This document shows, in pieces, positions 24,376-32,678 of a stretch of DNA of 43,007 bases (within the stretch, counting starts at the first letter, position 1; each line of letters begins with the position of its first letter). The DNA is from an uncultured Eubacteriales bacterium. Lineage in GTDB: Bacteria; Bacillota; Clostridia; Oscillospirales; Acutalibacteraceae. Made by a program: the position numbers and the translations under genes. The stretch covers positions 1 to 43,007 of the forward strand of contig CAKRRH010000015.1 of the NCBI GenBank assembly GCA_934394855.1, given 5' to 3'. The notes beneath the pieces are model-generated. The model was not told the DNA's origin. It did not search any database and was given only the letters and a program-made list of their open reading frames with translations.

Positions 24376-26094
24376 TCATTTTTTTAACGATAAATATTCT
24401 ATGTTATAGTATGCGTCGCTGAAAGTGGCAACAGCGGCGGGACTAATGGACGCATTGTAGCTTACGACTCCATAGCGATATGCAATCGGAATAAACGGAA
24501 GCTCCGAGGAAAACTGATCAAGAAATTTGTCGGTTTTGAGCGTTCCTTTTAAGAATTTTTGATAAGCGCCCGCAATGTCGGCATTTTTAAATCCCGGATT
24601 TGTCGTTGTGGGCTTCGCGGTGGTTTGAGTGGTATATGTTCTGATGACCGTGCTTCCCTTTTCGTTTGTTTCGGTTTGAACCGCTGTGGTGGTCGGCTTT
24701 GCCGTAGTAGTCGCACGGGTCGTGGTCGTTCTCTCCTGCGTTTTGCCGCTGACGACTTCACCCGAAAACAATGCGGAAAAATCAAAATCGGAAGTGAGTT
24801 TGATCTCACCGAGATAAATGTCATAGTTTCGGTGAAGCACGGCGGTTACATAATCATTATAGCTTTTTCCGACGAGATTTGCGTCGATACCGCCCGATTT
24901 CAGTTGTTTTTGAATCAATTCCGCCGCATTTTTCTGATATGAGTTTGCGGAATTATAGAGCAGATCAAGCGTGATCTTTGATTTTGACGAATTGATGTAA
25001 AATCCGCTTGAATCCTGCGAAGAATAGCCTGCCTTTTTCAGAAATGCTTTCGCAATGTCGTTTTCGGCTGTGGTTGAGAAAATGTTTTTGCAGTTTTTGA
25101 TAATGTCCATCTTATCCGAAAACAGACTGACTGCGGGGGATGAATAGTTGTAATATGCCGTCTTGCAAATTTCGCTGCGGTTAATTGATTCCGAAACGGC
25201 ACTTCTGATGAATTTATTTTTCAAGATGCCGTTTTGGTTGACGCCCAAAAATACAATGTTCGGCTGTTTGACCATGTTTGTCTTGCCGCTCATTGAAAGC
25301 AGATTTCCGCTCATTACCCCGCTGTAATATATGTCGACTTCGCCTGCTTTAATGCTATATTGAAGCGCGTCCTTGTCGGGAGTGTTGTCAAGCGTGACAG
25401 TATTTTGCGGAACAGAACCGTAATATTTTTTGTTGCCGCTCAAAACGCAGGTTCCGCTGTTGTCGGAATAAACATATCTTCCGCAGCCGATCGGCGGCAG
25501 GTCCTTGTCGTCATCGTTTTTGCGCTTTGTGCTGCCTTGCTTGATTATCGGAAAATCAAGCACATTTGCAATCAGCGGATCATAACGGCTGAGTCTCAGT
25601 TCAATTGTATTTGCCGACACGGCGTTATAGCTTTTAATGACCTTCAGCCTGTCGGTGTAAACCTTGTTTTTCGCTTTTTTTGCAAGCGATAATGAATAGG
25701 TAACATCTTCGGACGTGACCGAGCTGCCGTCTGAAAATACAACATCTTTTAGCGTTATTATGACGGTTTTGCCGTCAATTTCAATTTGCTTTGCGATTTT
25801 CAGTTCCGGATTCAAATTGGAGTCAAGTCTGACGAGCGGATCGAACATCAGCGACGAGATCTGCTGATTGCCGCCTGTCAACGCTTCATAGGGATTGAGC
25901 GAATCCGCCGCAGAATAATATACATAAAGCTCTCCCTGACCCATGTCCGTTTTGACGGTGGTGGGTGCTTCCGTGATTTTCGTGGTTGAGGTGTTATTAG
26001 CAGATTCCTGTTTGCAGGCGCCGAATGCGAACATCATTGCAGCGCAAACAACGACTGCTGTGAGTCTTACTAAAAGACCGAGATGTGCTTTCAA
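24376..26094 (-). CDS. Peptide-type ABC transporter solute-binding lipoprotein
   Basis: A lipoprotein of 572 residues of the SBP family 5 (oligopeptide/nickel binding). Seen: TTG start at 26094 with AAAGGAG 9 nt upstream, a signal peptide ending AFGAC (lipid Cys27), SADSLNPYEALTGGNQQISSL followed by the family pattern of paired lobes, VVFSDGSSVTSEDVTYSL, and INRSEICKTAYYN. Residues about 453-502 are a Thr-rich, low-complexity insert (for example RATTTAKPTTTA) near the C-terminus, unusual inside this fold. No permease or ATPase is encoded nearby. It is the first gene of the unit running through yloU, fakA and recG. Confidence 0.85.
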   Translation of the reverse strand: MKAHLGLLVRLTAVVVCAAMMFAFGACKQESANNTSTTKITEAPTTVKTDMGQGELYVYYSAADSLNPYEALTGGNQQISSLMFDPLVRLDSNLNPELKIAKQIEIDGKTVIITLKDVVFSDGSSVTSEDVTYSLSLAKKAKNKVYTDRLKVIKSYNAVSANTIELRLSRYDPLIANVLDFPIIKQGSTKRKNDDDKDLPPIGCGRYVYSDNSGTCVLSGNKKYYGSVPQNTVTLDNTPDKDALQYSIKAGEVDIYYSGVMSGNLLSMSGKTNMVKQPNIVFLGVNQNGILKNKFIRSAVSESINRSEICKTAYYNYSSPAVSLFSDKMDIIKNCKNIFSTTAENDIAKAFLKKAGYSSQDSSGFYINSSKSKITLDLLYNSANSYQKNAAELIQKQLKSGGIDANLVGKSYNDYVTAVLHRNYDIYLGEIKLTSDFDFSALFSGEVVSGKTQERTTTTRATTTAKPTTTAVQTETNEKGSTVIRTYTTQTTAKPTTTNPGFKNADIAGAYQKFLKGTLKTDKFLDQFSSELPFIPIAYRYGVVSYNASISPAAVATFSDAYYNIEYLSLKK

Positions 26095-26145
26095 AACAAC
26101 GGCTCCTTTACTGATGATAAAATTATCCTTTGAACAGATATAATC

Positions 26146-26174
26146 ATTGTAACACATAATGTTTGTTTTTTCAA
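26146..26174 (-). promoter_or_regulatory. Promoter of the SBP-yloU-fakA-recG unit
   Basis: Minus strand: -35 TTGAAA (26174-26169), 17-nt spacer, -10 TACAAT (26151-26146). Its -35 directly abuts the -35 of the divergent apbE promoter. Confidence 0.7.
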
Positions 26175-26191
26175 TGTTTTTATGCTACAAT
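26163..26191 (+). promoter_or_regulatory. Promoter of the apbE operon
   Basis: -35 TTGTTT (26163-26168), 17-nt spacer, -10 TACAAT (26186-26191). It overlaps the divergent promoter, so the two polymerases could not bind together. The following 90 nt of leader show no recognised riboswitch. Confidence 0.6.
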
Positions 26192-26283
26192 GTATGTAAA
26201 TTGTTATGCGTGTTGTCGGGATCATCGGTGAGTGGTGCCGCAATTCTTTATGATATAAATTTAAAACAGGGAAAGCGAAACGA

Positions 26284-27276
26284 ATGACTAAAAAAATATC
26301 TGTGATAATTTGCGTTATGATTATAATTTCAATGCTGTTTTCGTCATGCTCATCGTCTCAAAACGAGCTTAGCTTCACGACGATGTATACCTATGTTACT
26401 TTAAAGGCGAATGTATCAAAAAATAATCTTGAAAAGATAAAATCGATGATTGAAAAGCTGTCGGGCGAGCTTGACAATGTCAATGATTCGGAGCTTTTCA
26501 GGCTGAATAATGCGGGCGGCGGTGAATGCGGCGAGGATGTTTATGACGCGATCCGCACCGCCGTGTCATATTACAACATAACCGACCATGCATATAATCC
26601 GTGTTTTTCGGAGCTTAAAACCGCTTGGGGATTTGATGATGGAAAGATTAAAATTCCGACTGATGAGGCAATCAAAAATGCGCTCAAATCATCGGATTGC
26701 GGAAAAATAATCATATCGGGTAAAAATGTCGAATTAAATGGGGCAAAGCTTGATCTTGGCGGCGTTGCAAAGGGAATTGCGGCGGACAAGGCGGCGGATA
26801 TGCTCAAAAGCTTCGGGTGCAATTCGGGAATATTTTCAATCGGCGGCACGATTGCGGCTGTCGGGTCTAAAAATGATAATCAGTCGTGGACGGTGAGCAT
26901 TCAGGATCCGAGGGGCGATTCGGGAAAGATGATCGGAACGCTGAAACTAAAATCAAAATTTGTTTCAACCTCGGGCGACTATCAGCAATATAAGATAATC
27001 AAAGGCAAACGCTATCATCATATATTCGGCGAAAACGGTTATCCGACCGACAACGGCATTATTTCGGTGACGGTTGTAAGCTCAAACGGAGCGGAATCGG
27101 ACGCACTTTCGACCGCATTATTCGTAATGGGCAAGCAAAAAGCGTTTGAATTTTTGGACGCTCATTCAGGTGTTAAGGCAATAATCGTCACAGATGATAA
27201 AAAGGTGACGATCACTAAAAATATGAACCGACTTTTCACACTCGAAAACAATGAATATGAACTCGAAATCCATTGA
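26284..27276 (+). CDS. apbE: FAD:protein FMN transferase (ApbE), lipoprotein
   Basis: Lipoprotein of 330 residues that transfers FMN from FAD to Thr/Ser of extracytoplasmic flavoproteins. Seen: lipobox LFSSC with Cys22, MYTYVTLKA, YNPCFSELKTAWGF, LDLGGVAKGIAADKAAD, FSIGGTIAAVG, VSTSGDYQQY and AESDALSTALFVMG with the metal-binding Asp. The usual H(I/L)DPxTGxP motif is changed to HHIFGENGYP, a possible alteration in the active-site loop. The next gene starts 26 nt before its stop. AGGGA upstream acts as ribosome binding site. Confidence 0.93.
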   Translation: MTKKISVIICVMIIISMLFSSCSSSQNELSFTTMYTYVTLKANVSKNNLEKIKSMIEKLSGELDNVNDSELFRLNNAGGGECGEDVYDAIRTAVSYYNITDHAYNPCFSELKTAWGFDDGKIKIPTDEAIKNALKSSDCGKIIISGKNVELNGAKLDLGGVAKGIAADKAADMLKSFGCNSGIFSIGGTIAAVGSKNDNQSWTVSIQDPRGDSGKMIGTLKLKSKFVSTSGDYQQYKIIKGKRYHHIFGENGYPTDNGIISVTVVSSNGAESDALSTALFVMGKQKAFEFLDAHSGVKAIIVTDDKKVTITKNMNRLFTLENNEYELEIH

Positions 27277-27655
27277 CATTAAACTGAGCCTGCGACCCAA
27301 GTGGCAGGATATATTCATATTTTTGGTTCCGCTGATAATTTCGGCAGGACTGTTTTTGGCGTTGTTTTCAAATTCAAGTGATAATAATGTTGCGCAAATA
27401 ATCGTGGACGGCAAAATAATTGAGCAAATCGACCTTGAAAAATCGGCGGACAGGACGATCGATTTAAAACTGCGCTATGATAATATAATCGAGATAAAGC
27501 AAGGCAAAATCGGGATAAAATCGGCGAAATGCAACGATAAAACCTGCGTTGGCGGCGGATTCATTTCAAGACCCGGTCAGGCGGTTGTGTGCGTGCCCTC
27601 AGGGCTCATAATCAAAATTGTCGGGGCAGGCGACACCGACGCCGTTACCGGATAA
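27251..27655 (+). CDS. NusG domain II-containing membrane protein
   Basis: A 134-residue protein. Seen: one N-terminal transmembrane helix (IFIFLVPLIISAGLFLALF), then a domain with IIVDGKIIEQIDL, IGIKSAKCNDKTCVGGG and GQAVVCVPSGLIIKI, the NusG-II pattern with conserved Cys residues outside the membrane. In Firmicutes such proteins sit beside ApbE and Gx transporters in electron-transfer gene clusters; their role is not established. It overlaps apbE by 26 nt, indicating coupled translation. Confidence 0.88.
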   Translation: MNMNSKSIDIKLSLRPKWQDIFIFLVPLIISAGLFLALFSNSSDNNVAQIIVDGKIIEQIDLEKSADRTIDLKLRYDNIIEIKQGKIGIKSAKCNDKTCVGGGFISRPGQAVVCVPSGLIIKIVGAGDTDAVTG

Positions 27656-27702
27656 TGTCGGCACGGTAAATATATATCAAAAATTACGGAGGGATAGGGC
27701 TT

Positions 27703-28233
27703 ATGAATAACGAAAAGCATACGGCAAAATACATCACACGGCTTGCAATGCTCTGTGCCGCCGCAATTTTGTGTTCATATGCCGAAACGCTTATCCCTGT
27801 TCAAATATTTCCCGTTCAGGGGTTCAAAATCGGGCTTGCAAATGTCGCAATAATGCTCACGCTCTACCGATTTTCGCTGAAAGAAGCACTGATTGTCAAT
27901 GTCGCACGGTCGATTTTGGTATCATTGCTTTTTTCGGGTGTTGTCGCAATGATGTTTTCGCTTGTCGGCGGCACTCTTGCGGTTATTGCGATGTATTTTG
28001 TAAAAAAAAGCGGCGTTTTCAGCATATACGGCGTCGGGGTGAGCGGCGCTGTAATGCATAATCTCGGTCAGACGGCGGTCGCAATTACCGTTATGAAATC
28101 CGCAGCTGTTGCGGCATATTTGCCCTATCTCATGCTCTGTTCGCTCATAACCGGCTTGGTCGTGGCATTCCTTTGCGGTGTGAGTTACAACTCATTTTGT
28201 AAAATCGTTGATGAGAGAATGAGCGGTCTGTAA
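27703..28233 (+). CDS. Gx transporter family protein (heptaprenyl diphosphate synthase component I-like)
   Basis: A 176-residue membrane protein with about five or six hydrophobic segments. Seen: ARLAMLCAA-type start (RLAMLCAAAILCSYAETLIP), FPVQGFKIGLANVAIMLTLY, ALIVNVARSILVSLLFSG and GAVMHNLGQTAVA, a pattern typical of the Gx transporter family, often labelled Hpre_diP_synt_I. A role in moving a quinone or flavin precursor is suggested by gene context in other Firmicutes but is unproven. GGAGGG lies before the ATG. It closes the apbE operon. Confidence 0.88.
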   Translation: MNNEKHTAKYITRLAMLCAAAILCSYAETLIPVQIFPVQGFKIGLANVAIMLTLYRFSLKEALIVNVARSILVSLLFSGVVAMMFSLVGGTLAVIAMYFVKKSGVFSIYGVGVSGAVMHNLGQTAVAITVMKSAAVAAYLPYLMLCSLITGLVVAFLCGVSYNSFCKIVDERMSGL

Positions 28234-28249
28234 ACCGAACCGTTCGGTT
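28233..28249. terminator. Short hairpin between convergent genes
   Basis: AACCGAA (28233-28239) pairs with TTCGGTT (28243-28249) around a CCG loop. There is no clear T-run, so termination is weak at best. Confidence 0.35.
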
Positions 28250-28255
28250 ATAGGA

Positions 28256-28585
28256 TTACTGCTTTAAAACCGATTTATAGTAGTTTCCGAAATCGGCGAG
28301 TGCGTCGATGATCGGCAGCATTTCCCGACCGAGCTCGGTCAGTCCATATTCCACTCTCGGCGGCAATTCATGATAATCATGACGATAGGCAAGCCCGTCG
28401 TCGATCATTTGCCTCAGGCTGTCGGTCAGCACCTTTTGGGATATTCCGTCCAAATCTCTTTGCAGTTCGTTAAATCTCCAGGGGCGCGCTTTGAGATTGC
28501 GCAATATTAACAGCTTCCATTTTCCTCCGATCAATGATACGGCGGTTGCAACCGGGCAAGCTGGCAGTTCGTCTTTTGTTTTCAT
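28256..28585 (-). CDS. HxlR-family winged-helix regulator
   Basis: A 109-residue regulator. Seen: PACPVATAVSLIGGKWKLLIL with the Cys typical of redox- or electrophile-sensing HxlR proteins, FNELQRDLDGISQKVLTDSLRQM (recognition region, read as FNELQRDLDGIS then QKVLTDSLRQM), RVEYGLTELG and a C-terminal dimer helix. HxlR proteins such as YodB and HypR respond to reactive carbonyls, quinones or disulfide stress. It is divergent from a cupin gene, its probable target. GAGGTGA lies 7 nt before the ATG. Confidence 0.93.
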   Translation of the reverse strand: MKTKDELPACPVATAVSLIGGKWKLLILRNLKARPWRFNELQRDLDGISQKVLTDSLRQMIDDGLAYRHDYHELPPRVEYGLTELGREMLPIIDALADFGNYYKSVLKQ

Positions 28586-28607
28586 GAATTTATCACCTCA
28601 TGACCCT

Positions 28608-28673
28608 ATTATACCACACATTTAAAAAATAATATACAGTTATAAAAAAGTGTGTACTTGTTTTTGAGTGTAC
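28608..28673. promoter_or_regulatory. hxlR/cupin divergent control region
   Basis: For hxlR (minus), an extended -10 TGGTATAAT with TATAAT at 28613-28608. For the cupin gene (plus), a candidate -35 TTGAGT and -10 TACAAT lie just right of an imperfect palindrome GTACTTG...AGTGTAC (28654-28673). The palindrome resembles the TACT...AGTA form of HxlR-family operators. Binding is inference. Confidence 0.45.
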
Positions 28674-28732
28674 CGAATGATAAACTACAATCAAGCAAAG
28701 CGAATTTGCAATAACACTTGGAGGTAAATATC

Positions 28733-29083
28733 ATGAACTACACAAAAACAAATATCGGAAATGAAGGCAGAGCCGAGCTTCACGAAGCACTCGGACTGAC
28801 AGGTGCCGAAGTCAGCATTAACAATTTGCCCGCAGGAGCTAATGTTCCGTTTGTTCATTCGCATAAGAACAACGAAGAAATATATGGCATTATTTCGGGT
28901 AAGGGCAAGGTTGTGATCGACGGCGAAGAGATTGCGCTCGAAAAGGGCGATTGGCTCAGAATCTCACCTGCGGCTAAGCGACAGTTCTTTGCGGCAGATG
29001 ATTGCGAAATATCATTTGTCTGCATTCAGGTTAAAGAAAATTCAATCGGCGGCTTCACCGCAAACGACGCTGTTGTTTATTAA
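28733..29083 (+). CDS. Cupin-domain protein
   Basis: A small beta-barrel protein of 116 residues. Seen: NLPAGANVPFVHSHKNNEEIYGIISGKGKVVIDGEE (read in two parts: VHSHKNNEEIYGIISG and KGKVVIDGEE), with the cupin metal ligands H-x-H and E, then LEKGDWLRISPAAKRQF. A divalent metal is likely bound; the reaction is unknown. I start at ATG 28733, 7 nt after GGAGG. Transcription is divergent from hxlR, as is common for HxlR targets in carbonyl or quinone stress. Confidence 0.88.
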   Translation: MNYTKTNIGNEGRAELHEALGLTGAEVSINNLPAGANVPFVHSHKNNEEIYGIISGKGKVVIDGEEIALEKGDWLRISPAAKRQFFAADDCEISFVCIQVKENSIGGFTANDAVVY

Positions 29084-29103
29084 AACAAGCCTTTAAAAAA
29101 CAC

Positions 29104-29154
29104 AAATCCCCTATCTTTCCTGCCGATTATAGGCATAAGATAAGGGGGATTTTT
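29104..29154 (+). terminator. Terminator of the cupin gene
   Basis: AAATCCCC-TATCTT (29104-29117) pairs with AAGATA and GGGGATTT (29137-29152) with small bulges, with an inner TGCC/GGCA and a terminal T-run. Confidence 0.85.
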
Positions 29155-29208
29155 GTTGTTCGCTATATTTTTGCCTTATATAGGCAAAATGCATAAGGGT
29201 AAAAACCA

Positions 29209-29237
29209 AACACCTCATACAAGGTGTATGGGGTGTT
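29209..29237 (-). terminator. Terminator of glgA
   Basis: AACACCTCATAC (29209-29220) pairs with GTATGGGGTGTT (29226-29237), 12 pairs with one G-U and a 5-nt loop. On the minus strand it follows the glgA stop by about 20 nt and is followed by TGGTTTTTA. Confidence 0.75.
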
Positions 29238-29257
29238 GAAATTTGCGTTATTCTGCC

Positions 29258-30676
29258 TTATTCAAACAGGCTTTTATATAGCTTCAAATATTCGCCTGCC
29301 GATTTTGCCCAGCTGTCGTCGGTTTTCATTCCGCGAATGCAGAGCTTTTTCCATTCGTCGGCATTGTGATAGCAGCCGATTGCACGGTAAAGCGCACCTG
29401 CCATGTCATGAGCGTTATAGGTCTGGAATGTATATCCGACGCCATCCGATTCGCCTGCGTCCTTTACCGTATCGGCAAGACCGCCCGTTTTGCGGACAAC
29501 CGGCACCGTTCCGTAGCGAAGCGCAATCATCTGAGAAAGTCCGCACGGCTCTTGTTTTGACGGCATGAGAAAAATGTCCGAACCTGCATAGATTCTGTGA
29601 GAGAGCGGCGGAATGAATCCGCAGACAAACGCCATTCTGTCGCCGTAATCAGCGGCTTTGTTGTAGAAAAATTCTTCATATTCACGCTCGCCCGAGCCTA
29701 AAATCACAAACTGAATGTTTTGTTTCATCAGCTCGTCGAATATGTATCTTACAAGCTCAACGCCCTTGTGCGACGCAAGTCGTGTTACCATTGCGACGAT
29801 CGGCACATCGGGGTCAACTTTAAGACCGAGCTCCTGCTGAAGCGCCGCTTTGTTTTCGGCTTTTTTCTCAAATGAATCGGCGTTGTAGGCTACCGGAATG
29901 CATTTATCCTTTTCGGGGTTGTAAACATCATAATCGATTCCGTTTACGATTCCCGACAGCTTCCAGCTTCTCTGTGACAAAATTCCCGACAGACCATATG
30001 AATACCACGGGTCCATCAGCTCGTTTGCATAGGTCGGAGAAACGGTCGTGACCTTGTTAGCACTTTCGATTCCTGCTTTAAGATAGTTGATGTCGCCCTC
30101 GTTTTCAACAAGCGACTGAGCCCATGACGGTATTCCGACAAGGTCCTCAAGCAATTCAAGACCATATCTGCCCTGATATTGAATGTTATGGATTGTAAGC
30201 ACGGTTTTGATGTTTTCGTAACCCGGTCGGTTGTAATAATAGAAATTATAATAAGCCGGGGTCAACGCCGTTTGCCAGTCGTTGCAGTGAATTACATCGG
30301 GTGTGAAGTCGATGTGCGGAATGATTTCCAGCACGGCACGGGCAAAAAATGCGAAACGCTCGGCGTCGTCAAATTCGCCATATTGGTTGTCACGCTTAAA
30401 ATAGAATTCGTTGTCAAGCAAAATGAAGCTCACGCCCTCATATTTTGCCTCGAAAATACCGCAATATTGATTGCGCCATGCAACCGGCACGGTGATGCTT
30501 TTTACAAACTGCATTGTAGCACGAAGCTCAGGAGATATTGATGAATAAAGCGGCATTACCACTCTGCAAGCGACATTTTTCTTTTTAAGCGCTTTTGGCA
30601 GAGCAAATGCAACATCGCCGAGTCCGCCCGACGCAGCATAGGGATAGCTTTCTGAAGTTGCGAATAAAACCTTCAT
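29258..30676 (-). CDS. glgA: Glycogen synthase (ADP-glucose type)
   Basis: GT5 glucosyltransferase of 472 residues that extends alpha-1,4-glucan from ADP-glucose. Seen: KVLFATSESYPYAASGGLGDV (read KVLFATSESYPY, ASGGLGDV), where SGGL replaces the usual KTGGL; HCNDWQTALTPAYY; VTTVSPTYANEL; VNGIDYDVYNPEKD; VTRLASHKGVEL; and the C-terminal donor motif MPSKQEPCGLSQMIALRYGT. The ATG at 30676 is chosen because upstream codons lack a ribosome binding site; GGGAGG lies about 12 nt before it. No glgC, glgB or glgP is in the window. It lies after a terminator hairpin downstream of the tagF-like gene. Confidence 0.95.
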   Translation of the reverse strand: MKVLFATSESYPYAASGGLGDVAFALPKALKKKNVACRVVMPLYSSISPELRATMQFVKSITVPVAWRNQYCGIFEAKYEGVSFILLDNEFYFKRDNQYGEFDDAERFAFFARAVLEIIPHIDFTPDVIHCNDWQTALTPAYYNFYYYNRPGYENIKTVLTIHNIQYQGRYGLELLEDLVGIPSWAQSLVENEGDINYLKAGIESANKVTTVSPTYANELMDPWYSYGLSGILSQRSWKLSGIVNGIDYDVYNPEKDKCIPVAYNADSFEKKAENKAALQQELGLKVDPDVPIVAMVTRLASHKGVELVRYIFDELMKQNIQFVILGSGEREYEEFFYNKAADYGDRMAFVCGFIPPLSHRIYAGSDIFLMPSKQEPCGLSQMIALRYGTVPVVRKTGGLADTVKDAGESDGVGYTFQTYNAHDMAGALYRAIGCYHNADEWKKLCIRGMKTDDSWAKSAGEYLKLYKSLFE

Positions 30677-30696
30677 TATATTTATTGACCTCCCGG

Positions 30697-30738
30697 TATA
30701 AAAAATTAAAAGCATGAAAAATTACCTTTCCATGCTTT
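30697..30738 (-). terminator. Terminator between the tagF-like gene and glgA
   Basis: AAAGCATG (30709-30716) and CATGCTTT (30731-30738) form the stem. On the minus strand it is followed by TTAATTTTTTA, 20 nt before glgA. It may also act as an attenuator for glgA. Confidence 0.65.
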
Positions 30739-30778
30739 AATTATACAATTAAATATTCGTTTTGTAAACAGAAAAAAC

Positions 30779-32551
30779 TTATTTTAACGAATCTGTTATG
30801 AGTTTTGCAACACGCTCGGTCGATTTGCCGTCAAGCTTGTCGAAAAACATCTTTTTAAACGGTTCGATTCGCTCGGTTTCATAATCCTCTGACTTGATCG
30901 TGTCAATGAGCGTCGGCAGGTCGAAAACGAGCTTGCCGGGCGAATTAAGACGAAGATCAAAGTAAAAGTCACGGTCGCGAATATATTCGTCAAGGTCGAA
31001 TACATAGAACAGCATCGGGATTTTAAGCAATGACGCTTCAAAAATCAACGATGAATAGTCGGTGATGATTACATCGGAAATGAACAGCAAATCGTTGATT
31101 TCAGTGTTTTCGGACAAGTCGTATACACGGTTTTCGTAACCGCTCGGAATCGGGTGTTTTTTGGTAATGAACGGATGGTGCTTGATGATGATGACATAAT
31201 CGTCGGGAAGTGAATCAAGCACGGTTTTGACATCGAACATCTCAAACGGATAGAACGAAGTTTCCTTAACATCGCCTCTGAAGGTCGGCGCAAACATGAT
31301 TATTCGTTTGTCCTTCAGTTCGGGATAATTTGAGTAAAATTCGTCGGTCACCTTTTTGCGGTAATCATCATCGAAAAATACATCGGTCCTCGGAATACCT
31401 GTCGGAACGACATTGTTATATGGTATGCCGAAGCCCTCGCTGTGACAGCGTTTGCAATATTCCGAGCTGACTGTTACATAATCATAGCTTCTGTGGTTTC
31501 GGGTCGCCTGAGGCGAGCCTTTCGGCTTGCCGAGTCGGGTAAATCCAAATGTTTTAAACGCACCGCAAGCGTGCCAAAGCTGGATCAGTTTCGTTTGGGG
31601 TTTCAGGTCAATGAAATGGATCTGCGGTGTAAATTCATCGAGCACGACCACCTTTGAGGTAGCGCAAGCCTTTGTGAATTTGATAATATCGGATAAATTA
31701 AGCTGTCTGAGAGTTTTGTCATTAAGCACGAATCTGATGTCGAGCGATTTGTCGTCCTTTAATTTGTCATAGACAAATGCGAAATTGCCCGAAACCTCGT
31801 TTCGTCTTGCCGAGATAAAGCTGATTCGGTTTTCCTTGACCTTGCAAAGCGAGAATATTTTGTAAAACAGCAAAATCAACTGACGGTTTATCTTGCGAAT
31901 GGTGATTTTGATTGTTGAGAACATCTCAAGTCTGTGGTTCATGTGCCCGATTATTGCGCCGACAACGCTTCCGTCATAGGGCACGCAAAGGAGCGTGCAG
32001 CCGCAAAGCGCCAAAATCGCTTCAATGAAGAAAAGCGGCAGCATACATATTCCGAGGAGGTACATTACAAGGTAGAACAGGGTGCGAATTACCGCCTGAA
32101 TTGCACGAACGACCCTTGTCGACTTGCTTTCGGGTTTTTTAAGCGGCGTTATATTTGTTACCGCTGTTCCGAAGCTGATTTTATATTTAAGGTTATCGAA
32201 ATCAAGCACCGGTTTGTGGTCGGAAAGCGTGATCTCATCATAATAATAATTGCCGTAGCTGAGCGCAAATTTCAGAGTAAAGGGCAGATGAAGCGAGCGT
32301 GTTTTCCAGAAAATCATGTCAAGGTCATAAATGTATTCGCCCGAAAAACGGCATTTTGTGCCGAAATAGCCGAGATCGCTCAATACAAACGGGATTCGTC
32401 TGTCCTCTTTTTCGCTTTCAAACAGCATTATGAGCTTCGGCTTGCTGTAAATGTCACGGCTTATCATCTCATCTTCGATTTCACCCGAAATCGAGAGAGT
32501 CATCATGTTGTCAATTACCGTGATACTGTTTACTGTAATGTTGTAATTCAT
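30779..32551 (-). CDS. CDP-glycerol/ribitol glycerophosphotransferase-family polymerase (TagF/TarL-like)
   Basis: A membrane-associated polymerase or primase of 590 residues for wall or capsule poly(polyol phosphate). Seen: an N-terminal beta-rich region of about 150 residues; a hydrophobic stretch with LFYLVMYLLGICMLPLFF; then the glyphos_transf domain with ISARRNEVSGNFAFVYDKL, QLWHACGAFKTFGFTRLG, YDYVTVSSEYC, MFAPTFRGD, IIKHHPF and VIITDYSSLIFEA. The His residues of the GACG/HACG and KHHP motifs used by TagF are present. Known enzymes use CDP-glycerol or CDP-ribitol; the adjacent genes argue for a pentitol. It is separated from the upstream rpe by a terminator. Confidence 0.88.
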   Translation of the reverse strand: MNYNITVNSITVIDNMMTLSISGEIEDEMISRDIYSKPKLIMLFESEKEDRRIPFVLSDLGYFGTKCRFSGEYIYDLDMIFWKTRSLHLPFTLKFALSYGNYYYDEITLSDHKPVLDFDNLKYKISFGTAVTNITPLKKPESKSTRVVRAIQAVIRTLFYLVMYLLGICMLPLFFIEAILALCGCTLLCVPYDGSVVGAIIGHMNHRLEMFSTIKITIRKINRQLILLFYKIFSLCKVKENRISFISARRNEVSGNFAFVYDKLKDDKSLDIRFVLNDKTLRQLNLSDIIKFTKACATSKVVVLDEFTPQIHFIDLKPQTKLIQLWHACGAFKTFGFTRLGKPKGSPQATRNHRSYDYVTVSSEYCKRCHSEGFGIPYNNVVPTGIPRTDVFFDDDYRKKVTDEFYSNYPELKDKRIIMFAPTFRGDVKETSFYPFEMFDVKTVLDSLPDDYVIIIKHHPFITKKHPIPSGYENRVYDLSENTEINDLLFISDVIITDYSSLIFEASLLKIPMLFYVFDLDEYIRDRDFYFDLRLNSPGKLVFDLPTLIDTIKSEDYETERIEPFKKMFFDKLDGKSTERVAKLITDSLK

Positions 32552-32610
32552 ATGGTTTTTGTCATCCTGTCAAAGAAAATTGAGTCAAAAGTGATATTTT
32601 AAACAAATAA

Positions 32611-32671
32611 TGAAAAATAAGCCGCCATTTGAGCCTTTGCGAATTTGCAAAAACGCAGTTGAGCGGCTTAT
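32611..32671 (-). terminator. Terminator downstream of the rpe-like gene
   Basis: ATAAGCCGC (32617-32625) pairs with GCGGCTTAT (32663-32671), enclosing a smaller TTTGC...GCAAA hairpin. On the minus strand it is followed by TTTTTCATTATTTG, 8 nt past the rpe stop. Confidence 0.8.
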
Positions 32672-32678
32672 ATATAAT

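Noticed and set aside
26192..26283. FMN riboswitch ahead of apbE
   Set aside because: The leader is short and lacks the conserved RFN-element boxes and a terminator.
31934..32602. A 222-codon plus-strand frame opposite the tagF-like gene
   Set aside because: Antisense shadow of a gene with conserved motifs.
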